This document shows positions 23,862-32,446 of a DNA stretch of 33,770 bases, in pieces. The notes under the pieces are model-generated. The model ran no database searches. It was not told where the DNA came from and saw only the letters and a program-made list of their open reading frames with translations. The position numbers and the translations under genes are program-made. The stretch's first letter is position 1, and each line of letters begins with the position of its first letter. This stretch comes from Shackletoniella antarctica (GTDB lineage: Bacteria; Cyanobacteriota; Cyanobacteriia; Phormidesmidales; Phormidesmidaceae), in contig QBMN01000027.1 of assembly GCA_003241845.1 (NCBI GenBank), positions 1 to 33,770 on the forward strand, in the 5' to 3' direction.

Positions 23862-25814
23862 ATGGGTAAAGTAATCGGCATTGACTTAGGAACAACTAAC
23901 AGCTGTGTCGCCGTGCTTGAGGGCGGTAAACCAGCTGTTATTTCTAGCACTGAGGGGGGTCGCACGGTGCCCAGCATTGTTGGCTTTGGCAAAAACGGTG
24001 AGCGTCTGGTGGGGCAGTTAGCCAAACGGCAGGCGGTCACCAATGCCGAAAACACGGTCTACAGCATCAAACGGTTCATTGGCCGCCGCTGGGAAGATAC
24101 CGAGGCCGAGCGTAGCCGGGTGCCCTACGTCTGCGTCAGCGGCCGCGACAATACCGTAGATGTGCAAATCCGCGGTAAGGCATTTACGCCTCAAGAAGTC
24201 TCCGCCATGATTCTTCAAAAGCTTAAGCAGGATGCCGAGGCCTACCTGGGCACAGAAGTTACCCAGGCGGTGATTACCGTGCCTGCCTACTTCACCGATG
24301 CCCAGCGCCAGGCGACCAAAGATGCGGGCACTATCGCGGGTTTAGAGGTGTTGCGCATTATCAACGAGCCTACGGCTGCGGCACTCTCCTACGGTCTAGA
24401 CAAGCAAGATCAAGACCAGATGGTGCTGGTGTTTGACCTGGGCGGCGGCACCTTCGATGTCTCCATTTTGCAGCTGGGAGACGGTGTTTTTGAGGTAAAA
24501 GCCACCGCTGGCAACAACCACCTGGGTGGCGATGACTTTGACAACTGCATTGTCGAGTGGATGACCGCCGCCTTTCGGGAGCAGGAGGGCATCGACCTGA
24601 CCGCCGATCGCATGGCGCTGCAGCGCATTCGAGAAGCGGCTGAAAAGGCCAAAATTGAGCTGTCGAGCATGCCCTCAACCTCCATCAACCTGCCCTTTAT
24701 TACCGCCGATGAGTCAGGCCCTAAGCACCTGGAAATGGCTTTGACCCGGGCGCAGTTTGAGCAGTTTGCCTCAGAGCTGGTGCAGGCTACCCTAGAGCCG
24801 GTAAAACAGGCTCTCAAAGACGCTGATCTTAGCCCCGAAGCCATTGATCGCATTTTGCTGGTGGGCGGGTCTACCCGCATCCCGGCGGTGCAGCAGGCGA
24901 TTAGCGCCTACTTCAACGGTAAAGCGCCCGATCGCTCCGTTAACCCCGACGAGGCTGTCGCCCTGGGGGCATCCATTCAGGCTGGGGTGCTGGGGGGCGA
25001 GGTCAAAGATCTGCTGCTGCTCGACGTTACCCCCCTGTCCTTGGGCATTGAAACCCTAGGAGAGGTGTTTACCAAAATTATTGAGCGAAACACTACCATC
25101 CCCACCAGCAAGTCCCAGGTGTTTTCCACCGCCAACGATGGCCAAACGTCGGTGGAAATTCACGTGCTCCAGGGTGAACGGGCCATGGCCCGCGACAACA
25201 AGAGCCTGGGCAAGTTTGAGCTGACCGGTATTCCTCCGACTCCTCGGGGAGTGCCGCAGATTGAGGTGTCCTTTGAAATCGATGCCGACGGCATTCTCAA
25301 GGTGGCGGCGCTCGACAAGGGCACGGGCCGCGCTCAGAGCATCTGCATTACCAACACGGGTGGCCTCAGTAATGATGAGGTCGACCGCATGCGCATTGAA
25401 GCTGAGACCTATGCGGGTGAAGATGATCGTAGGCGACAGCTGGCGGAGCTGACGAACCGGGCCGACAACCTGTTTTATAGCTATGAGGCCACCCTACGTG
25501 ACCACGGCAGCCTGCTCGATGAAGGTGCCCGAGCTGATCTAGAAGGAAAGGCCAATGAACTGAGGGCAGCCACCCATACCCCGAGCATTGATGTGGTCAC
25601 CTTCCAGGGCTGCATTGATGCGCTACAAACGGCTATCTTTGAGGTAGGGGCTAACTTCTACCGCGAGGCTGACCTTGGGGCCGACGTGGATCTAGATATC
25701 CCGACATCGGCCTTCGCTAGCGTTGATGGCGATGATGCTGACGCCGACTACGATGATGCCGACGATATGGAGCTAGATGCCACCGTTACCGCTGACTATG
25801 AAGCGATTGACTAG
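23862..25814 (+). CDS. dnaK: Chaperone DnaK (probably DnaK1-type)
   Basis: Hsp70 of 650 residues. It folds clients through ATP cycles with DnaJ and GrpE. The three Hsp70 signatures are visible: GIDLGTTNS (5-13), [12 protein letters not shown] near 193-204, and [14 protein letters not shown] near 333-346. The substrate domain follows ([15 protein letters not shown]). The C-terminal tail is strongly acidic ([18 protein letters not shown]). Cyanobacteria carry several DnaKs; the grpE neighbourhood and the wording of the N-terminal domain point to DnaK1 rather than the major DnaK2, but that is inference. dnaJ follows after 147 bases. Confidence 0.95.
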   Translation: MGKVIGIDLGTTNSCVAVLEGGKPAVISSTEGGRTVPSIVGFGKNGERLVGQLAKRQAVTNAENTVYSIKRFIGRRWEDTEAERSRVPYVCVSGRDNTVDVQIRGKAFTPQEVSAMILQKLKQDAEAYLGTEVTQAVITVPAYFTDAQRQATKDAGTIAGLEVLRIINEPTAAALSYGLDKQDQDQMVLVFDLGGGTFDVSILQLGDGVFEVKATAGNNHLGGDDFDNCIVEWMTAAFREQEGIDLTADRMALQRIREAAEKAKIELSSMPSTSINLPFITADESGPKHLEMALTRAQFEQFASELVQATLEPVKQALKDADLSPEAIDRILLVGGSTRIPAVQQAISAYFNGKAPDRSVNPDEAVALGASIQAGVLGGEVKDLLLLDVTPLSLGIETLGEVFTKIIERNTTIPTSKSQVFSTANDGQTSVEIHVLQGERAMARDNKSLGKFELTGIPPTPRGVPQIEVSFEIDADGILKVAALDKGTGRAQSICITNTGGLSNDEVDRMRIEAETYAGEDDRRRQLAELTNRADNLFYSYEATLRDHGSLLDEGARADLEGKANELRAATHTPSIDVVTFQGCIDALQTAIFEVGANFYREADLGADVDLDIPTSAFASVDGDDADADYDDADDMELDATVTADYEAID

Positions 25815-25961
25815 GCCTAGACACACGATGCATAGGCGCACGAGGTCTAGACCCATCAGTCCTAGCATTAGAAGGGCGGGTATCACCCCTGGTCAAAGTG
25901 GGCACTCCTTTTAGAATGGTTTAATGTTTGATTGTTGCTGGAGTAGTCTAGGTAGCCCCCT

Positions 25962-27083
25962 ATGGCCCGTGATTTCTATGACCTGCTTGGTATTTCGCGC
26001 AACGCTGATCAAGACGAGATCAAGCGGGCCTATCGCCGCCTAGCTCGCAAGTACCACCCGGATGTCAACAAAGATCCTGGGGCAGAGGATGCTTTCAAAG
26101 AAATCAATCGTGCCTATGAGGCGCTGTCTGAGCCTGAGGCCCGTGCCCGCTATGACCGGTTTGGGGAGGCTGGCCTAGGGGCTGGGGCCGGTGGCTACCA
26201 AGACTTTGGCGACGCGGGCGGCTTTGCCGATATTTTTGAGAGTTTCTTCAGTGGCTTTTCCGGGGGGGCGGGTCAGGGCACTCGTAGGCGAGGACCCACC
26301 CGAGGTGACGACCTTCGCCTCGATCTGCGTCTTGATTTCAAAGAGGCGGTATTTGGTGGCGAAAAAGAAATTAAAATCAGCCACCTCGAAACCTGTGGTA
26401 CCTGCACCGGCAGTGGTGCTAAAGTTGGCACTCGCCCGACCACCTGCGGTACCTGTGGCGGCACGGGTCAGGTGCGACGAGCTACGCGCACTCCCTTTGG
26501 CAGTTTTACTCAGGTGTCGGCTTGCCCAACCTGTAGCGGCACTGGCGAAGTAATTGAAGACCGCTGCGAGGTCTGTGGCGGCAGTGGTCAGACTCAAGAG
26601 ACCAAGAAGCTCAAAATTACCGTGCCAGCGGGGGTCGATAACGGCACCCGGCTGCGGGTGTCCAGCGAGGGCGATGCCGGTCTGAGGGGCGGCCCAGCGG
26701 GCGACCTGTACGTTTACTTGTTTGTGGCTGAAGATGCAGCCTTTAAGCGCGACGGCATCAATATTCTCTCTGATTTGAAAATCAGCTATCTCCAGGCGAT
26801 TTTGGGCTGCAAGCTCCCTATCGACACCGTGGATGGGCCGGAGGAACTGGATGTGCCGGCGGGCACCCAGCCCGGTACTGTGCTCACCCTAGACAGTCGC
26901 GGTGTACCCAAGCTGGGCAACCCCGTTAGCCGGGGTGACCACCTGATTACTGTGCAGGTCGATATCCCCACCCGCATGAAGCCCGAAGAGCGCGAGCTGG
27001 TTGAAAAGCTGGCGGAAATTCGCGGCGAAAAGGTGAATCGAGGCGGCATTGAGGGCTTTTTAGGGGGGCTATTTCGCGGATGA
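25962..27083 (+). CDS. dnaJ: Chaperone DnaJ (type I)
   Basis: Full-length type I J-protein of 373 residues. The J domain (1-70) has HPD at 32-34. A Gly/Phe region follows (about 70-105). The zinc domain has four CxxCxGxG repeats (C145/C148, C162/C165, C188/C191, C202/C205), then the C-terminal peptide-binding domains. It delivers clients to DnaK and stimulates its ATPase. No Shine-Dalgarno is visible at ATG 25962. Its stop overlaps the next start as ATGA, so the following TusA-like gene is translationally coupled. Confidence 0.96.
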   Translation: MARDFYDLLGISRNADQDEIKRAYRRLARKYHPDVNKDPGAEDAFKEINRAYEALSEPEARARYDRFGEAGLGAGAGGYQDFGDAGGFADIFESFFSGFSGGAGQGTRRRGPTRGDDLRLDLRLDFKEAVFGGEKEIKISHLETCGTCTGSGAKVGTRPTTCGTCGGTGQVRRATRTPFGSFTQVSACPTCSGTGEVIEDRCEVCGGSGQTQETKKLKITVPAGVDNGTRLRVSSEGDAGLRGGPAGDLYVYLFVAEDAAFKRDGINILSDLKISYLQAILGCKLPIDTVDGPEELDVPAGTQPGTVLTLDSRGVPKLGNPVSRGDHLITVQVDIPTRMKPEERELVEKLAEIRGEKVNRGGIEGFLGGLFRG

Positions 27084-27328
27084 CTAGTGTTACGTCTACT
27101 CCGCCCAGCGATCGCCTCGATTTGCGCGGCACTCCCTGCCCGATAAACTTTGTCCGCACCAAGCTACGCCTAGAGAAGATGGCTCCTGGTGCCCTACTCG
27201 AGGTGTGGCTCGATGCCGGGGAGCCGGTGGAACAGGTGCCTGACAGCCTGATCATGGAGGGCTACGTTATCGAGCATCTAGAAGCCTGTAGCGACTACTT
27301 TACGCTGCACGTTCGTCGTCCTGCCTAG
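27080..27328 (+). CDS. TusA-like sulfur-carrier family protein
   Basis: Small protein of 82 residues with the TusA fold pattern: [19 protein letters not shown] then the LLEVWLD strand and a final SDYFTLHV strand. Cys20 is in the position of the sulfur-carrying cysteine of TusA. The usual CPxP is CPIN here. TusA relays persulfide sulfur for tRNA thiolation and cofactor synthesis; whether this member does so is uncertain. ATGA overlap with dnaJ and immediate continuation into rsgA (its stop is followed directly by GTG/ATG) mark a tight operon. Confidence 0.88.
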   Translation: MTSVTSTPPSDRLDLRGTPCPINFVRTKLRLEKMAPGALLEVWLDAGEPVEQVPDSLIMEGYVIEHLEACSDYFTLHVRRPA

Positions 27329-28465
27329 GTGATGCCACCCGACGATTTTGGGGCAGGGGTGTCTGAGGAGGAGGGCTCTGGCCCTTGGGGTGTAGTAGTG
27401 GCCATTCAGGCCAACTACTACCGGGTGCGGCTGGATGCCGATGACCCAGGTGCGCCGCAGCAGGTTTTGCTGTGTACTCGCCGGGCGCGGCTGAAGAAGA
27501 CTGGGCAGCTGGTGATGGTGGGTGACCGAGTGCAGCTAGAGGCAATTGACTGGGCCGACGGGCGAGCGGCGATCGCCGCCCTAGGCCCCCGCCAAACCCT
27601 CCTTGACCGGCCACCCGTGGCCAATGCCGACCAGATACTGCTGGTGTTTGCCCTGGCCGAGCCTGACCTTGACCCCCAGCAGATGGGGCGATTTTTAGTG
27701 AAGGCTGAGGCGACTGGGGTGCCTGTGACGCTGTGCCTGAATAAGCAAGACCTAGTGAGTGCCGAGACTTGGCGCTACTGGCAAGACCAGCTGCACCAGT
27801 GGGGCTACTCGGCCACCTTAATGAGCGTTGAGGGCGAAGAGTCGCTGGCTGGGCTGAAAGCGCAGCTGCGCGATCGCACCACGGTGATCTCTGGGCCATC
27901 GGGGGTGGGCAAATCCAGCCTGATCAATCGGCTCATTCCCCAGGCGAGGCTGAGGACGGGGGCTGTGTCGGGCAAACTGGGGCGAGGCCGCCACACGACT
28001 CGCCATGTGGAGTTGTTTGAGCTGCCAGGGGGCGGTTTTTTAGCCGATACGCCTGGTTTTAACCAGCCTGATCTGGCCCTAGCGCCGCTGGTTCTGGGCC
28101 GATGCTTTCCAGAAATTCGCCAGCGACTGACCCTGGGCACCTGTCGGTTTAACGACTGTCTGCACCGGGGCGACCCTGGCTGCGCCGTAGGCCCAGACTG
28201 GCTGCGCTACCCGTTTTACCTCACCCTGCTGGGGGAAGCCATTGAGTATCAGGAAGGGGTGCTCCAGCAGCGAGACCCCGATGCTGCCCTCAAGGTCAGG
28301 GTAGGGGAGAAAGGGCAGCGCCACCACGAACCTCGGCTGCAGACCAAAAAGTACCGCCGCCCTTCTCGCCGTAGTCAAAAGCAAGATTTAGACGCACTGC
28401 GCCAAGGCCTTGATACTCAAGACTCCTTTGATCCCCAGCTTGATGAAGAGTCGTTGCTAGACTAG
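27329..28465 (+). CDS. rsgA: Small ribosomal subunit biogenesis GTPase RsgA
   Basis: Circularly permuted GTPase of 378 residues that matures the 30S subunit. An OB-fold domain (about 18-90) comes first. The G motifs then appear in permuted order: NKQD (G4) at 138-141, GPSGVGKSS (G1) at 189-197, DTPG (G3) at 240-243. A zinc site follows with C272, C277, H279 and C285. The start may be GTG 27329, which directly follows the TusA-like stop, or ATG 27332; they differ by one residue. It ends the dnaJ-tusA-like-rsgA run. No terminator hairpin follows closely; a 17-base palindrome lies at 28503. Confidence 0.95.
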   Translation: MMPPDDFGAGVSEEEGSGPWGVVVAIQANYYRVRLDADDPGAPQQVLLCTRRARLKKTGQLVMVGDRVQLEAIDWADGRAAIAALGPRQTLLDRPPVANADQILLVFALAEPDLDPQQMGRFLVKAEATGVPVTLCLNKQDLVSAETWRYWQDQLHQWGYSATLMSVEGEESLAGLKAQLRDRTTVISGPSGVGKSSLINRLIPQARLRTGAVSGKLGRGRHTTRHVELFELPGGGFLADTPGFNQPDLALAPLVLGRCFPEIRQRLTLGTCRFNDCLHRGDPGCAVGPDWLRYPFYLTLLGEAIEYQEGVLQQRDPDAALKVRVGEKGQRHHEPRLQTKKYRRPSRRSQKQDLDALRQGLDTQDSFDPQLDEESLLD

Positions 28466-28502
28466 CGGGGCGCTGCTGATCTTAGGTTTTAAATGATGTT
28501 TG

Positions 28503-28519
28503 GATCCTGAATCAGGATC
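28503..28519. promoter_or_regulatory. 17-base palindrome after rsgA
   Basis: GATCCTGA-A-TCAGGATC is a perfect 8-bp inverted repeat with one central base. It has no usable loop, so it is more like a dimeric protein's binding site than a terminator. It is 37 bases after the rsgA stop. No regulator is identified. Confidence 0.35.
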
Positions 28520-28685
28520 GTAAATCTCCTTAAAATCACGGTCGTATTTGCGATGTTTAGTGCTGTGAATGCCCCTTTACCTGGGTGGCAGATGGCGACG
28601 GCTCAGCCAGACAGGAGCGCCGCCAGAGAAACTACTGAAAAATTGCAGCCTGGCTGGATTTTATATTTTCTTTTCTTTTTCATAA

Positions 28686-28730
28686 GGTTTTCCCCAGGGT
28701 TTTCCCCAGAATTTCAGGGGTTTTCCCCAA
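28686..28730. repeat. Three copies of GGTTTTCCCCA(G/A)
   Basis: GGTTTTCCCCAG occurs as two perfect tandem 12-mers (28686-28697, 28698-28709), with a third GGTTTTCCCCAA at 28719-28730. The core TTTTCCCCA differs by one base from the cyanobacterial DnaA box TTTTCCACA. A TTATTCACA, which does fit a DnaA-box consensus, lies at 28777-28785. Confidence 0.6.
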
Positions 28731-29073
28731 GATTTAGCGGTGACATAAGGATTTGTTCCATCTCTGGGGATTGTCGTTATTCACAGGTACACCCGATCTG
28801 CTGCGTGACGGCGGCTACAGATTGAAAACGTGGGGATCGCTGAAACCCCTGATGCCTCGTTTGAGGTTAGTTTGGACTAGCGGATTGGGGCAACCTTGGC
28901 AAGATTGACATCCCTCGGCACTGTAGTGACAATGGTGCGACCAGCTTACACAGCGCTTCTGTTCAAACCCGATCAGCAGTCCTAGGATTCCCTTTCAGCA
29001 AGGGATCCAGCCTGCTCGAAAGGCTAGAGGGGGCGGTGTTTTGGTGTCTAATTTTCAGATTGGGGAAGTGGCA

Positions 29074-29298
29074 ATGAGTGAGCAGTCAATGGCAGCAATG
29101 GCGTCGAGAATTAGCCTGAGTGTAGAGGTGCCGGAGGAGTTGTTTGAGGCGATGCGAGGCTACGTGGAGACCCATCCGTCCTGGAGTCAGCACCGGGTCT
29201 TTTGTGCAGCGCTATCGCTCTTTTTGATGCAGAATGGCGTCAGCGATCGCCGCATCAACCGCTTATACCTAGACGCGGTGTTTGACTACGCCGCCTAA
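29074..29298 (+). CDS. DUF2811 domain protein
   Basis: Protein of 74 residues with the DUF2811 pattern I associate with cyanobacteria: ISLSVEVPEELFEAMRGYVETHP, then WSQHRVFCAALSLFLMQNG and a final DRRINRLYLDAVF. Function is unknown; small alpha-helical character and the EVPEELFEAM opening recall ribbon-helix-helix-like proteins, but no regulator role is shown. I start at ATG 29074 because GGGGAAG lies 6 bases upstream; the earlier TTG 29041 gives an atypical N-terminus. A long hairpin lies at 29430. Confidence 0.7.
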   Translation: MSEQSMAAMASRISLSVEVPEELFEAMRGYVETHPSWSQHRVFCAALSLFLMQNGVSDRRINRLYLDAVFDYAA

Positions 29299-29429
29299 GA
29301 TGAACTGTCTTGGGTGCAATGGCCCAGGTTGAGGCATAGAGGTTTCTGGCGCTGGACTTTTTAGAATTGGTCGTTTCAGGATTTGGGCTTTAGGAGCGAG
29401 TCCATCAGCATGTAAACAAAGTATGCGCC

Positions 29430-29470
29430 AGCAACAAGGGCACCCGGCTTAACCGGGTGCCCTTGTTGCT
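29430..29470. terminator. Long hairpin between convergent genes
   Basis: An 18-bp perfect stem (29430-29447 with 29453-29470) closes a CTTAA loop. It lies between a plus-strand gene ending at 29298 and a minus-strand gene ending at 29501, so it could stop transcription from both sides. No U-run follows on either side. Confidence 0.7.
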
Positions 29471-29500
29471 ATGGGTTGTCATGGACTGTTGTTGTGGACT

Positions 29501-30718
29501 TTAAGAAGCTGGCTCTAGGCGCACTAGACGCCCGTTGGCAGCGTCGGTGAGCACGTAGAGAAAACCGTCTGGCCCCTGGCGCACATCGCGCACCCGCTGG
29601 CCAATGGGGATGGGGGTCTGGTTCACCACATTGCCGCTGGCATCGACCTCAATGCGTTTGACATCCTGGGAGACTAGCCCACCGGCAAAAAGCTGCCCCT
29701 GCCACTGAGGATAGCGATCGCCCCGGTAAACTGCCAGCCCTGAGGGGGCTATGGATGGAGTCCAATAGGTGATTGGATCGACCATGCCGGGACGAGATTG
29801 CTCTGTGGAAACAGGGCCGCCTGAATACTCATCGCTGTAGGTCACGACTGGCCAGCCGTAGTTTTCACCGGGTTCTAGCTGATTGAGTTCGTCGCCGCCT
29901 CTAGAACCATGCTCGGTAGACCATACCTGACCGGTTTCGGAATCAAGGGCAAGACCCTGAATATTTCGGTGGCCGTAGCTCCAGAGCAAGGGATTTGCCT
30001 CAGAGTCGCCGACAAAGGGGTTGTCGTTTGGGGCATTGCCTGCATCGGTTAGGCGAACTACAGAGCCCAAAAGGGTACGACGATTTTGGGCTTGATTGCG
30101 AATTAGATCGCCGTCAAGCTCGAGGGGAGGATTGCCTCCGTCGCCAATAGCCACCAGCAGAGTGCCATCGGGGAGCCATAATAGCCGCGAGCCAAAGTGC
30201 TGGCCACCAGACTTTTCGCGATTGTTGGTGAAAACTATAGTCCAGTCGGTCAGGCGATTGCCTTCTAGCCGGGCGCGGGCGACCTGGGTGCGGTTGGCCT
30301 GCTGGGTGCCGTCGGCATAGGCTAAGTAGACTAAGCTATTTTCTTCGAATTGGGGATGCAGAGTGATATCTAGCAGCCCCCCCTGGCTAAAGGCGAGCAA
30401 ATCAGGGACTCCAGCGATGGGGGTGGGGTCTAATACTCCATCGCTGATTCGGCGCAGACGACCCGGTCGCTCGGTCACTAGCAGATCGCCGTCAGGTAGC
30501 CAAGCCATGCCCCAGGGGTGCTCGAGGCCGTCTACCACGGTGACTGGTTCAACGCTATCGACTATGACCGGCTCCTCGGTATCGGCTACGGCTTCAACTT
30601 GGGCTGCTTCGGGTGGGTCACCGCTGCTGGGGGGACTGGAGACTGAGGCGGCGCAGCTGCCGAGGGCCAATAGAATCGCCAGGGGAGCCAAGGCGGGAAT
30701 AAACCGGGTAAATATCAT
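29501..30718 (-). CDS. PQQ-dependent sugar dehydrogenase family lipoprotein
   Basis: Protein of 405 residues of the soluble glucose/sorbosone dehydrogenase (GSDH) family. The six-bladed beta-propeller core shows VDGLEHPWGMAWLPDGDLLVTERPGRL, LLDITLHPQF, WSTEHGSRGGDELN, GENYGWP and IAPSGLAVYRGD in parts. Members use pyrroloquinoline quinone to oxidise sugars, though the electron donor and substrate here are unknown and some members do not use PQQ. I start at ATG 30718, because MIFTRFIPALAP...LALGSC is a lipoprotein signal with lipobox L-G-S-C22; an in-frame ATG at 30778 would add 20 atypical residues before it. After C22 comes a Ser/Pro/Glu-rich linker, suggesting an envelope-tethered enzyme. 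Confidence 0.85.
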   Translation of the reverse strand: MIFTRFIPALAPLAILLALGSCAASVSSPPSSGDPPEAAQVEAVADTEEPVIVDSVEPVTVVDGLEHPWGMAWLPDGDLLVTERPGRLRRISDGVLDPTPIAGVPDLLAFSQGGLLDITLHPQFEENSLVYLAYADGTQQANRTQVARARLEGNRLTDWTIVFTNNREKSGGQHFGSRLLWLPDGTLLVAIGDGGNPPLELDGDLIRNQAQNRRTLLGSVVRLTDAGNAPNDNPFVGDSEANPLLWSYGHRNIQGLALDSETGQVWSTEHGSRGGDELNQLEPGENYGWPVVTYSDEYSGGPVSTEQSRPGMVDPITYWTPSIAPSGLAVYRGDRYPQWQGQLFAGGLVSQDVKRIEVDASGNVVNQTPIPIGQRVRDVRQGPDGFLYVLTDAANGRLVRLEPAS

Positions 30719-30882
30719 AGGAATGAAATCAGATCTAACGGCAATTAAAGAATCAGGTAGACCCAGCCGTGGGGACAAGTCAATGGGGCACTAAATTTTA
30801 CCTGAGCGCGTTTTATGGCCTGCGCCATCTGTCTCAAGGCATAGCCCCCAGGGCGTGCATAAGTCTGTTCATGCTCCATTGC

Positions 30883-31536
30883 CTAGCTGTCGGAGCCGTT
30901 GCCGGCCCAGGGGCGGCGCAGGTGGGGGGGTAGATGGGTACAGTCGTTGAGATGACGCACAAAGGGGCCGTACTCCAGCATCTCAACTAGGGAGAGGGCG
31001 GTGACGGGCATGGCCAGGCGATCGCGATACCGACCAACATCGATGCCCAGCAGGGTGCAGAGCATGATCCGCAGGGTGGCCTTGTGGGAGACCACCAGCA
31101 CGTTGCCGTCGGGGTAGGTGTCTTCGATTTCGGCCAGTATGTCGGAGCTGCGGCGGGCTACCTGCATAGCCTTTTCGCCATCGGTGGGGGTGTTCCAGGC
31201 GGGGTCGGCCAGCCAGCGAATGTAGTCGTCATGGAAGGCGAGGTTGACCTCCGCTGGGGCCATGCCCTCCCATTGGCCAAAGGCAAGTTCCCGCAGGTTA
31301 TGCCGCTGCTGCACTGGTAGTCCGGTAATTTGGCAGAGGGGGGCGACGGTGGCGGCAGCATGGTTGAGGGGGCTGCAAAAAATGGCCTTCCAGTCGAGGT
31401 GGTGGTAGGCCTTGGCAAAATAGTCGGCCATTTGCCGTCCCGAGGCCGTTAGCGCCACCCCATCCCGGCTACAGTAGCGGCCGGTGCGGCAATAATCGGT
31501 TTCGGCGTTGCGGAGCAGGTAGAGCCTCAGGGGCAT
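30883..31536 (-). CDS. Histidine phosphatase fold protein lacking the catalytic histidine
   Basis: Protein of 217 residues in the histidine phosphatase (phosphoglycerate mutase-like) superfamily. The phospho-accepting motif RHG is RNA: N10 stands where the next gene has H10. The arginine of the S-P-L-R-R-A motif is also lost (SPLNHAAAT). E83 in LRELAFGQWEG and the second histidine H151 (VVSHKAT) remain. It is therefore probably not a normal phosphatase or mutase. The open reading frame is intact, with a start 12 bases after the intact paralogue, which argues for a retained, altered role. The tail (WAGNGSDS) is short. Not a pseudogene by reading frame. Confidence 0.85.
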   Translation of the reverse strand: MPLRLYLLRNAETDYCRTGRYCSRDGVALTASGRQMADYFAKAYHHLDWKAIFCSPLNHAAATVAPLCQITGLPVQQRHNLRELAFGQWEGMAPAEVNLAFHDDYIRWLADPAWNTPTDGEKAMQVARRSSDILAEIEDTYPDGNVLVVSHKATLRIMLCTLLGIDVGRYRDRLAMPVTALSLVEMLEYGPFVRHLNDCTHLPPHLRRPWAGNGSDS

Positions 31537-31548
31537 AGGGTGCGGGCC

Positions 31549-32193
31549 TCAGGTGCAGGGTAGCGATCGCAGCTGGTCGCTCAGGTGAGAGCGATCGCCA
31601 ATGGTGTGAAACAGCGGCCCCCGCTGGCTCAGCTCGACCACGCTGACGGCGGCCACGGGCATATCCATGCGATCGCGGTAGCGACCCACATCAATGCCCA
31701 GCAGGGTACAGAGCAAAATCCGAATGGTGGCCTTGTGGGAGACGATCAAAATATGGCCGCTGGGGTAGGCGCGCTCAATTTCATCGAGTACCTGGGCTGA
31801 GCGGCGGGCAATATCCACCGCCCGCTCGCCCCCCACCGGGGCATACCAAGCCGGGTCGGTGAGCCAGGCCACATACTCGTCGTGGTGCTCTCGGTCGACC
31901 GCCGTGGGGTGCATACCCTCCCAGCGGCCATACATGACTTCGCGCAGGCCGTCGCGCAGCTGCATCTCTAGCCCCAGAGACTCGCACAGGGGCCGGGCGG
32001 TTTCTACCGCCCGCCGCAGGGGGCTGACGTAGGCAGCGCTCCAGGGCAAGTGGGCATAGGTATCGGCAAATTCCTGGGCCATGGCCACCCCCTCGGGGGT
32101 CAGACCAGGGTCGTTTTCGGGCATGCCACAGTAGCCACCCGTGAGGCTATAGGCGGTTTGGCCGTGGCGCAAAAAGTAGAGAAAAACTCCCAT
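31549..32193 (-). CDS. Histidine phosphatase family protein (intact catalytic set)
   Basis: Protein of 214 residues. The catalytic residues of the superfamily are all present: R9-H10-G11 in FLRHGQT, the arginine of SPLRRAVETARP, E85 in LREVMYGRWEGM, and H153 in IVSHKAT. Substrate is not readable; related cyanobacterial and bacterial proteins include broad-specificity phosphatases and phosphoglycerate mutase-like enzymes. It is the upstream member of a two-gene unit with the degenerate paralogue 12 bases downstream; both share DPAW and TLLGIDVGRYRDR blocks, so they arose by tandem duplication. recR lies upstream on the same strand after 253 bases. Confidence 0.9.
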   Translation of the reverse strand: MGVFLYFLRHGQTAYSLTGGYCGMPENDPGLTPEGVAMAQEFADTYAHLPWSAAYVSPLRRAVETARPLCESLGLEMQLRDGLREVMYGRWEGMHPTAVDREHHDEYVAWLTDPAWYAPVGGERAVDIARRSAQVLDEIERAYPSGHILIVSHKATIRILLCTLLGIDVGRYRDRMDMPVAAVSVVELSQRGPLFHTIGDRSHLSDQLRSLPCT

Positions 32194-32266
32194 CGGCTCC
32201 TGACGGTGAGAAAAGGTCAGTGGTTCCCAGAGCAGTAGCCCCCTGGTAGAGGGCTATTTACCCCTA

Positions 32267-32333
32267 ATCTAACCTACGGCCTAGGTCAGCCAAAACAGGT
32301 TCAAAATTGGATAAGCCTTGGCTAAGGTTAGAT
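32267..32333. repeat. Two-armed imperfect inverted repeat
   Basis: ATCTAACCT (32267-32275) pairs with AGGTTAGAT (32325-32333), and inside AGCCAA (32288-32293) pairs with TTGGCT (32318-32323), with a 12-base bulge on the left. It lies in the 253-base gap between recR and the histidine phosphatase and could terminate recR or act as a leader structure for the phosphatase pair. Confidence 0.35.
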
Positions 32334-32446
32334 CTGTGCCGAGGCCAGCCAGGGATCCATAGCTTTTCCCAGGGGCTGTAGCTTGCTCCCAGGAGCGGTA
32401 TCCTGGTCAAGTTCGCCCGGTAGCCTAGGCCGATCGGGTATTGGTT

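Larger units (their letters stand above)
28466..29073. other. 608-base gene-poor region with repeats and a palindrome
   Basis: No convincing gene. A 90-codon ORF (28553-28825) has low-complexity Phe/Ser/Gly sequence created by repeats and is not supported. Contents: a palindrome at 28503-28519, a possible hairpin plus T-rich run around 28646-28680 (CAGCCTGGCTG then mixed T/C), three TTTTCCCCA copies at 28688-28729, a single TTATTCACA (28777-28785), and no recognisable RNA family. It lies between rsgA and a DUF2811 gene. Confidence 0.5.

Noticed and set aside
28686-28785. Chromosomal replication origin
   Set aside because: Only one element matches a DnaA-box consensus; the other three have a mismatch, and no dnaA or dnaN gene is near. 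Kept as a lead, not a feature.
28553-28825. A 90-codon plus-strand ORF
   Set aside because: Its Phe/Ser/Gly-rich middle is a by-product of the TTTTCCCCA repeats; no ribosome binding site and no recognisable family.
30883-31536. Calling the degenerate phosphatase a pseudogene
   Set aside because: The frame is intact, the start is close behind the paralogue, and long blocks are conserved; loss of catalytic residues alone does not make it a pseudogene.
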